From: an uncultured Planococcus sp.
Lineage (GTDB): Bacteria > Bacillota > Bacilli > Bacillales_A > Planococcaceae
NCBI GenBank assembly: GCA_947493585.1
Contig: CANLRI010000001.1
Span: 124,001-188,000 of the forward strand
Length of the DNA stretch: 64,000 nucleotides
Direction: 5' to 3'
Shown: in pieces, positions 1 through 8,146 of the stretch
How the letters are laid out: the number at the start of each line of letters is the position of its first letter
How positions within the stretch are numbered: position 1 is the first letter of the stretch
Program-made: the position numbers and the translations under genes
The notes under the pieces: generated by a model
Database searches by the model: none
The model's input: the letters and a program-made list of their open reading frames with translations, nothing else
Told to the model about the DNA's origin: nothing

Positions 1-414
1 CGGCTCGTGGCATCGGATGCAGGCGACCGCGTGGAACTTGTGGAAGTGGTGAACCAAGTGACAGGCGAGCGGCGCATGCTGCCGGTCGACCAGCTCGTCA
101 TCAACCACGGCTATGAGCGCGATGCAAGCTTGCTCGAAAACAGCCCGCTCGATTTGGAAACAAAAGACGAGTTCTATTTACAAGGCACGCCGGCAAGCGA
201 AACTTCCGTACCGGGAGTGTTTGCAGCAGGGGACATTCTCCAGCATGACGGCAAGCTCAATTTGATCGCCGGCACGTTCACCGACGCCGCCAATGCCGTC
301 AATAAAGCGAAAAAGTTCATCGAACCGGATGCTGCCAATATCGCCATGGTTTCTTCCCATAATGATGTATTCAACTCCCGCAACCAGGCGCTGAAAAAAC
401 AAGCCTTGCGCTGA
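1..414 (+). CDS. Ferredoxin--NADP reductase (YumC/YcgT type), 3' part
   Basis: C-terminal ~137 residues of a two-dinucleotide-binding flavoprotein; the frame is open to the window edge, so the start lies upstream. The visible part carries the second FAD-binding motif of the thioredoxin-reductase-like fold (PGVFAAGDI, then LNLIAGTFTDAANAVNKAK), in which the Asp of AAGDI contacts FAD and the following helix closes the site. The family lacks the CxxC of true thioredoxin reductase and passes electrons between NADPH and ferredoxin or flavodoxin in the cytoplasm. The long tail (HNDVFNSRNQ) resembles the YcgT branch. Whether it is YumC-like or YcgT-like cannot be settled without the N-terminus. Confidence 0.8.
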   Translation, partial: RLVASDAGDRVELVEVVNQVTGERRMLPVDQLVINHGYERDASLLENSPLDLETKDEFYLQGTPASETSVPGVFAAGDILQHDGKLNLIAGTFTDAANAVNKAKKFIEPDAANIAMVSSHNDVFNSRNQALKKQALR

Positions 415-489
415 GCGGTTTGTTTATGTCCGATGCTCTAAGGGTAGAGAAGAGCAGGACAGAACAACAAATCGGAGGAGGAACCACAC

Positions 490-906
490 ATGGAATTAAA
501 AGATTATGGTGCTGAATCATTTGTCGTCAATATCGAAGATGCGACAAAACAAAACGATACGTTCCGGACCGCTCTTTGGACCGGGAAAAACCTACAGGTC
601 ACATTGATGAGCATCGCAGCGGGCGATGACATCGGGCTAGAAGTCCACGAACACGGCGACCAATTCCTTCGCATCGAAGAAGGGGAAGGCCTTGTGCAGA
701 TGGGCGACAGTGAAGACAACTTAAGCTTTGAAGAAAAAGCGGAAGACGATTACGCCATCCTCATCCCCGCAGGCAAATGGCACAACGTCACCAATACAGG
801 TGATAAACCGCTGAAGATCTATTCCATCTATGCACCGCCAGAACATCCGCACAGCACAGTGCACGAAACAAAAGCGGAAGCGGACGCAGCAGAAGAGGAA
901 GAATAA
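490..906 (+). CDS. Cupin-domain protein
   Basis: Small single-domain cupin of 138 residues. The metal-site motif is readable: His53, His55 and Gln59 (EVHEHGDQF; the third ligand is Gln rather than the usual Glu), then His98 in PAGKWHN. The beta-barrel is followed by a His-rich stretch (PEHPHSTVHE) and an acidic tail ending in EEEE. An excellent ribosome binding site (GGAGGAGG, 474-481) sits 8 nt before the ATG, and a strong terminator follows, so it is probably a monocistronic cytoplasmic protein. The family includes dioxygenases, isomerases and sugar-binding proteins; the substrate cannot be named from sequence. Confidence 0.8.
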   Translation: MELKDYGAESFVVNIEDATKQNDTFRTALWTGKNLQVTLMSIAAGDDIGLEVHEHGDQFLRIEEGEGLVQMGDSEDNLSFEEKAEDDYAILIPAGKWHNVTNTGDKPLKIYSIYAPPEHPHSTVHETKAEADAAEEEE

Positions 907-913
907 GTGAAAA

Positions 914-951
914 TAAAGAACGGCCGACATAACTTGTCGGCCGTTCTTTAT
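914..951. terminator. Bidirectional terminator between cupin and MFS genes
   Basis: Perfect 15-bp stem (915-929 with 935-949, core GAACGGCCGACA) with A-rich and T-rich flanks. It can serve the cupin gene on + and the MFS gene ending at 962 on -. Confidence 0.85.
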
Positions 952-961
952 TTGCATCTGT

Positions 962-2152
962 TTAATGCGCTGAAGCGAGTTTGCGTTCTTTTTTTCCATG
1001 GAGGAAATAATACGGCACAATCAACGCAAGTACGGCGATTCCCAATAAGCCGTAAAGTGCACTGTAGCCGGTGAGCGGGATGATAAAGCCGAGGATATAA
1101 GGCCCCATGCCGAGCCCGCCGTCCATCGCGACAAAAAACGTCGATGTGGCAAGCCCCATCCGGTGGGGCGGGGTCAGCTTGATAGCGACCGCTTGCGTCG
1201 TCGATTGCATATTGCCGAACCCGAGCCCGATCAAAGCGCCCGCAAACAACAGCCCCAGGCTCGAATCAGCGGCACTCAGCAGCAACAGGCCGGCCGCGAG
1301 CGACACAAGCGCGGGGTACATGATGTAATTGGCGCCGTACAAATCCATGATGCGGCCAGTGAATGGGCGAGTCAGCAAGATGACGACAGCGTAGACCAGG
1401 AAGAAGAAACTTGCCGCTTCCACCAGCCCTTTATCATTGGCATAAAAATTGATGAACGACAAAACGCTCGAATAACTGAGCGCTATCAGGAACATGACAA
1501 TGGCGATTGGCACAGCGTTCGCTTCTAAATAATTGGAAAGCTGAAAGCCCGATTTCACTTCTCCAGCAGGCGGTTTCTCCAGCGTCGGCACTTTTACGAA
1601 CGTGCTGAGCGCTAGCGCGGACAAGGCGATCGCGACACAGGCAGCAAAAATCACATTATAGCCAGTCCATTGGCTCATTAATAAGCCGATAAATGGCCCG
1701 AAAGCTGCACCCAGCGTAGCACTCATGCTGAAATAGCCGATGCCTTCGCCTTTACGCGTATGAGGAATGACTTGTGCGGCGATCGTGCCCGCTGCGGTAC
1801 TTGCGACTCCGAGCGTCACGCCATGCAAGAAACGGTTCAGCATTAAAAAAGGCAAACCGAGCGGCAGGAAATACAACGCGGTCATGCCGACAAACAAGGC
1901 GGAACCAAGCACCAAAGCGCGTTTTCGGCCGATCATATCAAGTGTGCGGCCAATAACCAAGCGTCCCGCCAGCGCACCCAAGATGAAGATCCCTGTGACG
2001 AGGCCAGCTTCACTGGTCGAAGCTCCGTATTCTTCGACGGCGTACAAAGCGATCGTGACGATCAATAAATAAAAAACGAGCAGTAGCAGGAAATGGACGA
2101 CGGAAACGCCGACAAAGTCCCGCGTCCATAATTTGGGTTTGTTGTTACTCAA
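962..2152 (-). CDS. MFS transporter
   Basis: 396-residue membrane protein with about 12 hydrophobic segments and the MFS loop 2-3 signature (GRTLDMIGRKRAL), so a single-solute secondary carrier in the plasma membrane. Start is TTG at 2152, chosen because GAAGGAG lies 8 nt upstream and no in-frame ATG lies near. The second half repeats a related signature (RPFTGRIMDLYG), typical of drug/sugar-efflux type MFS proteins (YfmO/YceI-like groups). Substrate unknown. It stands alone: the upstream neighbour on the same strand ends at 2341 with its own terminator. Confidence 0.85.
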   Translation of the reverse strand: MSNNKPKLWTRDFVGVSVVHFLLLLVFYLLIVTIALYAVEEYGASTSEAGLVTGIFILGALAGRLVIGRTLDMIGRKRALVLGSALFVGMTALYFLPLGLPFLMLNRFLHGVTLGVASTAAGTIAAQVIPHTRKGEGIGYFSMSATLGAAFGPFIGLLMSQWTGYNVIFAACVAIALSALALSTFVKVPTLEKPPAGEVKSGFQLSNYLEANAVPIAIVMFLIALSYSSVLSFINFYANDKGLVEAASFFFLVYAVVILLTRPFTGRIMDLYGANYIMYPALVSLAAGLLLLSAADSSLGLLFAGALIGLGFGNMQSTTQAVAIKLTPPHRMGLATSTFFVAMDGGLGMGPYILGFIIPLTGYSALYGLLGIAVLALIVPYYFLHGKKERKLASAH

Positions 2153-2265
2153 CTGAAAGACTCCTTCGAAAGCACATTAGCAGTGCTATGTATAATACAT
2201 CTTCGGCTTTTGCCATTATTAACCGTAGCAGACCCCGGGCGTGCCGTCCAATATGCGGCACTTGA

Positions 2266-2295
2266 AAAAGCGCCGCCTCAAGAGGCAGCGCTTTT
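2266..2295 (-). terminator. Terminator of the diguanylate cyclase gene
   Basis: Hairpin AAAAGCGC/GCGCTTTT extended by GCCTC/GAGGC; on the minus strand it is followed by a T run, 45 nt beyond the stop of the gene ending at 2341. Confidence 0.7.
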
Positions 2296-2340
2296 AGATC
2301 CTTACGGGTATGGGCGAAGCAAACAGGCATCTCGGCTTGT

Positions 2341-3981
2341 TCATTCCGAGGCGATATCCCTGTAAAACGTCGTCTGGCTTTTGCCGTTTTCCTTCGACAC
2401 ATAAAGCGCCGCATCGGCATAAGATAATAAAGTATAGAGATTTTCGGCGTTGTCCGGATAAATAGCGATGCCAATACTGCACCCGAGCTGGACACGGCCA
2501 GCCTCTACGGTGATCGGCTTGCTCAGCCGGTCGATCAGGCGCTGCGCCAATTGCCTTGTCGGCAACTCGCCCATTCCCTCGCAAGGGAACAATAACACAA
2601 ACTCATCCCCGCCAATCCGGGAAATGAACGCCTCTTCAGGCAGTTCCGCCATTAGCCGTTCGGCCACTTTCTGCAGTACATGGTCGCCCGCTAAATGCCC
2701 TAAGGTATCGTTGGCTTTTTTGAAGCCATCCAGATCCAAATAGAAAAAGGCTAATTGTTCTCCGTCGGTGTGCGCTCGTTTCATCATTCGGTCAGCGGCT
2801 TCTTCGAGTGCGATACGGTTCGGCAAGCCCGTCAGCGGATCGCGCTGCGCCAAATCCTGCATGCGCACCAAATCGGATTCCGTCGTGCCAAGTGTCATGA
2901 CCAGGCTCTCAAGCGAGTTGGATAAGTCTTCAATTTCACGGACTCCCGTATTTTTTGGCAGAACCAATTGGCTGCCTTTGCGGAAGGCTTTCGCTTTGTT
3001 GGAGATTTCATTGAGCGGGCGGCTGATGCGCCCGGCTACTAACCAGCCGGCTAAGGCAAAAAGAACAGCGCTTGCCAAACCGCTCAACATGATGATGCGG
3101 CTCAAGTCGCGGGCGGCGGCGAAGGCCGTTTCTTCGGGTTGGCGGACCAGCACAGTCCATTCAAGCCCCGGATACTCCCAATTGGTTCGGCCGCCGGTGA
3201 AGCCAGTTAAATACGAATTGCCATCTGGCCATTGTTCCAGTACCCAACCGGCTCGTTTTCCTTGTGACAGGGTGTAGGAATCGATCGGAAGCGGCTTGCC
3301 GAGAAATTGTTCAGGACCGAGAATGACGCGATTGTCCCCTGGGCTTAAGACGAAAACCTCCAGTTCATTTTCGCTGCGGTTGAGCGGTCGCAACACGAAT
3401 TGCATCACTTCTTGTGCCCAATCCCAGCTCAAATGGGCGGCTACTACGCCGCCGAATGAACCATCCGAGTAAAAGACAGGGACGCTGATATCGACAAATT
3501 CGAGCTCATGGCCGCCGGGATTCGGCAATAAGTCTGCCAAAAGCAGCGCTTCGTGGACATCGCCGACGTAATCCGCTTGGCGTGCTTCGGAATAAACGGG
3601 TCTATCGGACAAGTCCATTCCTTCCAGCAATTCGTTAGTGGAAGCAGTCACGACGCCGGCCGAATCGGTGATGCCAATCCAGGAAAAAGCCGGCACTTGG
3701 TCTTGCAGCATTTCAAGCGTGGCACGCTTTTCTTCAATGGACGTAGTCAGCGCAAGTTCTTCGATTTCCCCGAAGGTCTTGATTTCGCTATAGCGTCCCC
3801 ACATGTATTGATCCAGTCGGTCTTTCATCTGGAACGCTGCACTCGATAAGGCATTGCCCCGTTCTTCTTCCAGCCGCTTCGTGCTCACTTCGGAGACGAG
3901 GACGCTGAGTACAGCAGCAAAAAGCAGGATGAAGACCGCGAATATCAGGCCCCAGTAATTTCTCAGCGATAATGATTTCAT
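2341..3981 (-). CDS. Membrane diguanylate cyclase (Cache-HAMP-GGDEF)
   Basis: 546-residue sensor enzyme predicted to make c-di-GMP from two GTP. Order: transmembrane helix near residues 8-30; extracytoplasmic sensing region to about 275 of double-Cache type; second helix near 285-310; HAMP-like linker; GGDEF domain from about 380. The catalytic motif is intact (GGDEF at 457-461) and the domain opens with DPLTGLPNR. The five-residue-upstream RxxD inhibitory site is absent (the corresponding residues are PEEA), so product inhibition through that site is not expected. No EAL or PilZ partner lies nearby. The ligand is unknown; related Cache domains bind amino or organic acids, and a dicarboxylate symporter lies close by, which is only suggestive. 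Confidence 0.88.
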   Translation of the reverse strand: MKSLSLRNYWGLIFAVFILLFAAVLSVLVSEVSTKRLEEERGNALSSAAFQMKDRLDQYMWGRYSEIKTFGEIEELALTTSIEEKRATLEMLQDQVPAFSWIGITDSAGVVTASTNELLEGMDLSDRPVYSEARQADYVGDVHEALLLADLLPNPGGHELEFVDISVPVFYSDGSFGGVVAAHLSWDWAQEVMQFVLRPLNRSENELEVFVLSPGDNRVILGPEQFLGKPLPIDSYTLSQGKRAGWVLEQWPDGNSYLTGFTGGRTNWEYPGLEWTVLVRQPEETAFAAARDLSRIIMLSGLASAVLFALAGWLVAGRISRPLNEISNKAKAFRKGSQLVLPKNTGVREIEDLSNSLESLVMTLGTTESDLVRMQDLAQRDPLTGLPNRIALEEAADRMMKRAHTDGEQLAFFYLDLDGFKKANDTLGHLAGDHVLQKVAERLMAELPEEAFISRIGGDEFVLLFPCEGMGELPTRQLAQRLIDRLSKPITVEAGRVQLGCSIGIAIYPDNAENLYTLLSYADAALYVSKENGKSQTTFYRDIASE

Positions 3982-4065
3982 ATGTATCCCTTCCAGAATA
4001 GGTAATTTTCACGAACACTTTAAGTATATCAAAAGTCCTGCATAAAAGGGGAAAGAAGGCAAAAA

Positions 4066-4093
4066 GAAACAGGCAGCAAAAGCTGCCTGTTTC
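4066..4093 (-). terminator. Terminator of the haem monooxygenase gene
   Basis: Perfect 12-bp stem GAAACAGGCAGC with a 4-nt loop, followed on the minus strand by TTTTT; begins 3 nt past the stop codon of the gene ending at 4096. Confidence 0.85.
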
Positions 4094-4095
4094 CA

Positions 4096-4428
4096 TTATT
4101 TAGCTGCTTCGATGACCGAAGCAATTTTTGTGATGACGAGTTGGCTGCCGAGCATCGGCGACTCATTTTTCTCTTCGCCTTCTGCTGGTTCAGGACGTTT
4201 ATGGGCTTGCTTGAAAACATCGCTGGATTTCCATGCTTCGTAATTGTCGAGTGTTTCCCAGTACATATTGACGTTCAGTTCATCGTATTCTTCCAGGTCC
4301 TGCGTGACGGTCACTTCGACTTTATGGAAGCCTTCCATTTCCTGCAATGCGCCTGGACGGGTGAAGTTGGGTGCCATTTTTTCAGCAAATCCCGGTTTCA
4401 TTTTAATGCGGTTGGTTACGATATACAT
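4096..4428 (-). CDS. Haem-degrading monooxygenase (IsdG/HmoA family)
   Basis: 110-residue ABM-fold protein, the usual length of IsdG-type enzymes, which open haem oxidatively and release iron in the cytoplasm. The IsdG catalytic triad Asn7/Trp67/His77 is matched one residue earlier as Asn6, Trp66 and His76, and the KSSDVFKQAHK stretch around the haem-ligand His is strongly IsdG-like. AAAGGAGA lies 8 nt before the ATG. No Fur-like box is visible in the short upstream region and no haem-uptake genes lie beside it, so the role may be intracellular haem turnover rather than iron piracy. It could also be a general antibiotic-biosynthesis-monooxygenase-fold protein, but the full triad argues for haem. 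Confidence 0.85.
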   Translation of the reverse strand: MYIVTNRIKMKPGFAEKMAPNFTRPGALQEMEGFHKVEVTVTQDLEEYDELNVNMYWETLDNYEAWKSSDVFKQAHKRPEPAEGEEKNESPMLGSQLVITKIASVIEAAK

Positions 4429-4511
4429 AACTGCATGTCTCCTTTTTCAATGGGATACGAGATACTCCCACTGTATCACAGAGCTCCATGTTTTGTCCGC
4501 AGCGAGTCGTG

Positions 4512-5741
4512 TTAAGCCTTGGCCGTGCCGCGTCTTTTCTCGCTTTGGTCGATCAATTTCGAGCCAGCCAAATCGCCTGTCACATTGAGCATTGTGGCGC
4601 CCATGCCGACAAGTGCATCGATTGCTGTCAGGAGCGCGACGGCTTCCATCGGCAACCCGAGCTGGACGAAGACAGTGGCGATCATGACGATGCCGGCGCC
4701 TGGAATGCCGGCGGTTCCGATGGTTGCGAGCGTGCCGATCAAGACGACCATGAACATTTCAGACAAGCTGAGCGGGTCACCGATGATGTTGGCAGCAAAT
4801 ATGGCTGAAACGGCGATGCGGATGGCCGCACCATCCATATTGATTGTCGCGCCGAGCGGCAGGCTAAAGCCGTACAAACTTTTCGGGATGCCGAGCCCGC
4901 GCGCCGCATCAAGCGTCAATGGCAAGGTGCCGGAGCTGCTTTGCGTGACGAACGCCGTTAGCATCGGTGTCCGCGCGTGTTTGAAGAAATGCAGTGGATT
5001 GACTTTGAACACCAGCATGGCGATCGTATAGAGCGCAATCTGCACCGCGATGGCGATGTAAAGAACGGCGACCATGCCGAGCAGCGATCCCAGTGTATCC
5101 AATCCTTGCGAACCGACTGTCTGCGCCATGATGGCGAAAATGCCGATCGGCACGTATTGAAGGATCGCTTTCAAGACGATCAAAGTCGCTTCGTTCAACG
5201 CGTTGATCGTTTTCATCAGATGGTTGCCAAGTTCGCCGAATTCCGCAGAGCTTCTCATATAGGAGATGGCGATGCCGAACGCGAACGCCGTAAAAATGAT
5301 CCCGAGCAAGTTCATTTCACTGAATGCCGAGATGATATTGGACGGTACAATGTTCAACAGAACACTTGTAAAGCCGGGGTTGTCCGGAACATCAAAGGTT
5401 TCCGAGCCGTCGAGCTGCATGCCCGAACCCGGCTGGAAAATACTTGCGACCGTTAAGCCGACCACGATGGCGAATGCCGAACTCAATGTATAGAACAGAA
5501 AGACTTTTCCGCCCATTCGGCCTAGGTCGCCGATTTTCGATTGGTTGATTCCGACGATCAAGGTGAAGAAGATGAGTGGCACAATCAGGAAGGTCAAGAG
5601 CCGCAAGAGCAGATCCCCAAGCGGTGCCAAGACGGCTGTGTCCGGCCCGAAGATCAAGCCGACGATAACGCCGAGGATGAGCGCCACAGTGATTTTTAAG
5701 ATAAGCGATACATTTGCGTAGGATTTCCAAAGAGCTTTCAT
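4512..5741 (-). CDS. Dicarboxylate/amino acid:cation symporter (DAACS)
   Basis: 409-residue Na+/H+-coupled carrier for glutamate, aspartate or C4-dicarboxylates, in the plasma membrane. Family marks: serine-rich hairpin motif SSSGTLP and the helix-7 motif NMDGAA (NMDGT in glutamate carriers), plus about eight hydrophobic helices. AAAGGAGG lies 5 nt before the ATG. The second hairpin reads GIPGAGIVM. Ala in place of Thr in NMDGT occurs in both glutamate and dicarboxylate branches, so the substrate is not resolved. Transcribed alone on the minus strand. Confidence 0.9.
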   Translation of the reverse strand: MKALWKSYANVSLILKITVALILGVIVGLIFGPDTAVLAPLGDLLLRLLTFLIVPLIFFTLIVGINQSKIGDLGRMGGKVFLFYTLSSAFAIVVGLTVASIFQPGSGMQLDGSETFDVPDNPGFTSVLLNIVPSNIISAFSEMNLLGIIFTAFAFGIAISYMRSSAEFGELGNHLMKTINALNEATLIVLKAILQYVPIGIFAIMAQTVGSQGLDTLGSLLGMVAVLYIAIAVQIALYTIAMLVFKVNPLHFFKHARTPMLTAFVTQSSSGTLPLTLDAARGLGIPKSLYGFSLPLGATINMDGAAIRIAVSAIFAANIIGDPLSLSEMFMVVLIGTLATIGTAGIPGAGIVMIATVFVQLGLPMEAVALLTAIDALVGMGATMLNVTGDLAGSKLIDQSEKRRGTAKA

Positions 5742-6007
5742 AAGCGCCTCCTTTTAATTTTTACTTTATTTTTTAAAAACCATAGCAATTTAGTCGGATT
5801 TGACTTAATTACGATAGCCTATGCTCTTTGTTTTGTCAAAGAAGCGAACTCGGCAGGAGAACAGAGCACAAAAGGCGAAAAAAAATGAACGAAATACTGG
5901 TTATCAGAAAACTTTAAAATATTCTATAATTTCCCAAAATCTCGTGATACGATAAGACTAGTAGTATAAGCGTATTTCGGCATTGAGTGGAGAGTTGAGG
6001 CGATAAC

Positions 6008-6502
6008 ATGGGTGGAGTCGGTGAAACAGATGGAATGGGGTATTACGAAGCGCAATACGACTGGGTATGGCCGCTGATCGGATTTGTTGCGGTCACGGCT
6101 TTGGCGATCATGGGCGTGAACTGGATCCTGCGCAAAATTTTAAGGGTCGAACGCAAAAAGCTTTTCTCCGGTTCGTCAAATTTCGTCAATGATCGCCATG
6201 AAAAAGTGGACGCTTATTTCCGTTGGAGCGGGGCAGCGATTTCCATCGGGGCACTTTTCGTCTTCCAGGAAACCCGCTCGTTTCTTCCTCTAGCTGCACT
6301 GCTTGCCATCAGCGGGGTGCAAGGGGCATACACCATGTATATGGAAAGAACCCATTCCGACAATCCGAATGATTATAAATACAGCTTCCTGCAATTTATC
6401 ACCGGTACAGTCATTGTCGTCACGTTCTTGTTCACATTTTTCCCGGATTTTTCCGAATTCATACTGGAGGATTTCCGCTTGCTGGCCGATTTTATAAATT
6501 AA
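6008..6502 (+). CDS. DUF4181-like membrane protein
   Basis: 164-residue protein with about four hydrophobic helices and the features I associate with DUF4181: a basic loop after helix 1 (ILRKILRVERKK), a N(D/E)RHEKVD motif, and an ERTHSDNPNDYKY loop near the C-terminus. No function is known for the family. The start at 6008 has a weak GAGG-type site (5993-6000); an internal ATG at 6032 would give MGYYEAQYD and is an alternative. It is followed after 44 nt by another membrane protein gene, likely co-transcribed. Confidence 0.65.
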   Translation: MGGVGETDGMGYYEAQYDWVWPLIGFVAVTALAIMGVNWILRKILRVERKKLFSGSSNFVNDRHEKVDAYFRWSGAAISIGALFVFQETRSFLPLAALLAISGVQGAYTMYMERTHSDNPNDYKYSFLQFITGTVIVVTFLFTFFPDFSEFILEDFRLLADFIN

Positions 6503-6546
6503 ATAAAAGCACGTAATCGATAGAATGACACAAGGAGGAGAGCGGA

Positions 6547-6999
6547 ATGATCCATCAAGGAAAAGTGCAGCGCTGGCTGCTCGTCATCATGTTGCTCGCT
6601 GTCAATTTGCCGCCGCTGCTCCTGAGTTCGTTTCCGGCAGGGTTCGCGCTGTATTTTCAATTATTCGTTTCGGCCTTGATTGTACTGGCTTTCTTTATGA
6701 AAGCGCGCGTTAAGGTGCGGGACAGTAATATCATTTACCGTGTCGAGTTGCGGGGCCTGCCGCTTTATTATAAAACGGTATACATAGAAGAAATCCGCCG
6801 CATTGAATTCAAGCGCAGCAATTGGGCTTCGAAAGTGGCGGTGGTCCGTGTGGAAAAGGGCATCGATTTGCGCTTCGCTTTATTCGGCGACGGATTATTT
6901 GAGGATTTATCGCAATTTGCCAAACGCAACGATCTGGAGCTCCGGAAGTCCAAAGATTACCAAACCATCGAAAAGCTTGGCAGCAATAGGCTTCGTTAA
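6547..6999 (+). CDS. Small membrane protein with a PH-like cytoplasmic domain
   Basis: 150 residues: two adjacent hydrophobic helices (about 10-55) separated by a short turn, then about 90 soluble residues rich in beta-strand pattern (VKVRDSNIIYRVELRG, VVRVEKGIDLRF). That architecture resembles bacterial PH-domain (YdbS/YdbT-like) proteins, but I see no diagnostic motif. AAGGAGGAGAG lies just before the ATG. Likely operon partner of the DUF4181 gene upstream. Function unknown. Confidence 0.6.
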   Translation: MIHQGKVQRWLLVIMLLAVNLPPLLLSSFPAGFALYFQLFVSALIVLAFFMKARVKVRDSNIIYRVELRGLPLYYKTVYIEEIRRIEFKRSNWASKVAVVRVEKGIDLRFALFGDGLFEDLSQFAKRNDLELRKSKDYQTIEKLGSNRLR

Positions 7000-7017
7000 T
7001 GGAAGAATTCTGAAAAA

Positions 7018-7033
7018 TGTTTCACGTGAAACA
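7018..7033. other. parS centromere site (Spo0J/ParB binding)
   Basis: The 16 bases TGTTTCACGTGAAACA match the Bacillus parS consensus with no mismatch and form a perfect palindrome. ParB/Spo0J loads here, spreads, and recruits SMC for origin segregation. The site lies between two genes, just upstream of the acetyltransferase ribosome binding site. An in-frame ATG overlapping its left edge (7017) would put parS inside the coding region, but the better start is 7053. parS sites cluster around the replication origin in Bacillota. Confidence 0.93.
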
Positions 7034-7052
7034 GCGGAAGGGGCAAGTGGAC

Positions 7053-7586
7053 ATGCAGTTAGAGAGTGGGCGCTTGCTGTTGCGCCGTTACCGAGACGAG
7101 GATTTTGAATTTCTGTATTCTTTGTTAAAGCAGCCGGAAGTCATGCGACATATAGGCGATGGTCAGGTGAAAAGCCGCCAGCAAGCTTTTGAATTCCTGT
7201 ATTGGATCTACCGCATGTACAAGGAACATCCTGAATATGGCTTGTTTTTGCTGGTGCGAAAAGCAGACGGCAAGCGAATCGGCCATGCTGGGCTTGTACC
7301 GCAATCGGTAAATGGGCAGGCGGAATTAGAAGTTGGCTATTGGCTTGCGCCGGAATTTTGGGGCGCGGGCTATGCCCGTGAAGCGGCCAGGCTGCTTTGT
7401 GAGCGGGGATTCGCACAGCACAGGCAAAGCGCACTTGTTTCACTCATTCAACCAAAAAACCAAGCCTCACAAAAAGTAGCTAAAGCACTCGGCATGGAAT
7501 GTGGTGAACCGGTCTTACGCAATGGACAATACGTACTCGTTTACCGGGTGCAAAAGGAGCGATGGCATGCAATTTCCCACACTTGA
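7053..7586 (+). CDS. GNAT N-acetyltransferase (RimJ/RimL type)
   Basis: 177 residues beginning MQLESGRLLLRRYRDED, the standard N-terminus of RimJ/RimL-like GNAT enzymes that transfer acetyl from acetyl-CoA to an amine. The acetyl-CoA loop appears as APEFWGAGYAREA. Start 7053 is preferred over 7017 because GGAAGGGG (7036-7043) is spaced correctly and the earlier ATG belongs to the parS palindrome. Overlaps the next GNAT gene by 20 nt, so they are translated together. Substrate unknown. Confidence 0.85.
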   Translation: MQLESGRLLLRRYRDEDFEFLYSLLKQPEVMRHIGDGQVKSRQQAFEFLYWIYRMYKEHPEYGLFLLVRKADGKRIGHAGLVPQSVNGQAELEVGYWLAPEFWGAGYAREAARLLCERGFAQHRQSALVSLIQPKNQASQKVAKALGMECGEPVLRNGQYVLVYRVQKERWHAISHT

Positions 7587-8124
7587 GACGGAGCGCTTAT
7601 TGCTGACGGAAATTACGGAGCAAGACACCGATCGCTTTTTTGCGCTCTTGCAGCGTGAAGACGTGACGTATTATTACGGCATGGATCGGCTCTTGGACAA
7701 AGAAGAAGCGCTCGAGATGATCCGCGCTTTTCGCGTCGTGTTCGAATTCATGCGCGGCATGCGCTGGGGCATCCGCTTACGCGGTGAAGAAGATTTAATT
7801 GGCACAATCGGGTTCAACCAACTTCAGCTGCGCTCGAAAAAGACCGAAGTCGGTTATGAATTGCATCCCGATTACTGGCGCCAAGGGCTGATGGAAGAAG
7901 CGCTTTCGGCTGTACTGGCCTATGCATTCGATGAGCTTGGGCTTTACCGTGTAGGCGCCACGACGTATCCGGCCAATACCGGATCGAACCGGCTGTTAAA
8001 AAAACTGGGCTTTACAGAGGAAGGCCGGCTCCGTGGCTATTTGTACCAGCGCGGGGAGTCGCACGATGCACTGATTTTTTCGCTGCTGGCCACTGAATGG
8101 CAAGCGCGGAAAAGAGGCAATTGA
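7567..8124 (+). CDS. GNAT N-acetyltransferase (RimJ/RimL type)
   Basis: 185 residues starting MQFPTLETERLLLTEIT, again the RimJ/RimL N-terminal pattern; the acetyl-CoA loop reads HPDYWRQGLMEEAL, and NTGSNRLLKKLGF is the conserved C-terminal region. Start 7567 is set by AAAGGAG at 7553-7559. It lies inside the 3' end of the preceding GNAT gene in another frame. Such enzymes modify ribosomal N-termini, aminoglycosides or metabolites; nothing here decides which. Confidence 0.87.
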   Translation: MQFPTLETERLLLTEITEQDTDRFFALLQREDVTYYYGMDRLLDKEEALEMIRAFRVVFEFMRGMRWGIRLRGEEDLIGTIGFNQLQLRSKKTEVGYELHPDYWRQGLMEEALSAVLAYAFDELGLYRVGATTYPANTGSNRLLKKLGFTEEGRLRGYLYQRGESHDALIFSLLATEWQARKRGN

Positions 8125-8146
8125 TGACGAGAAGGGAAGCGGGAGG

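Noticed and set aside
7017..7052. Upstream ATG for the first acetyltransferase
   Set aside because: It falls on the edge of the parS palindrome; the ATG at 7053 has the correct ribosome binding site and the family N-terminus.
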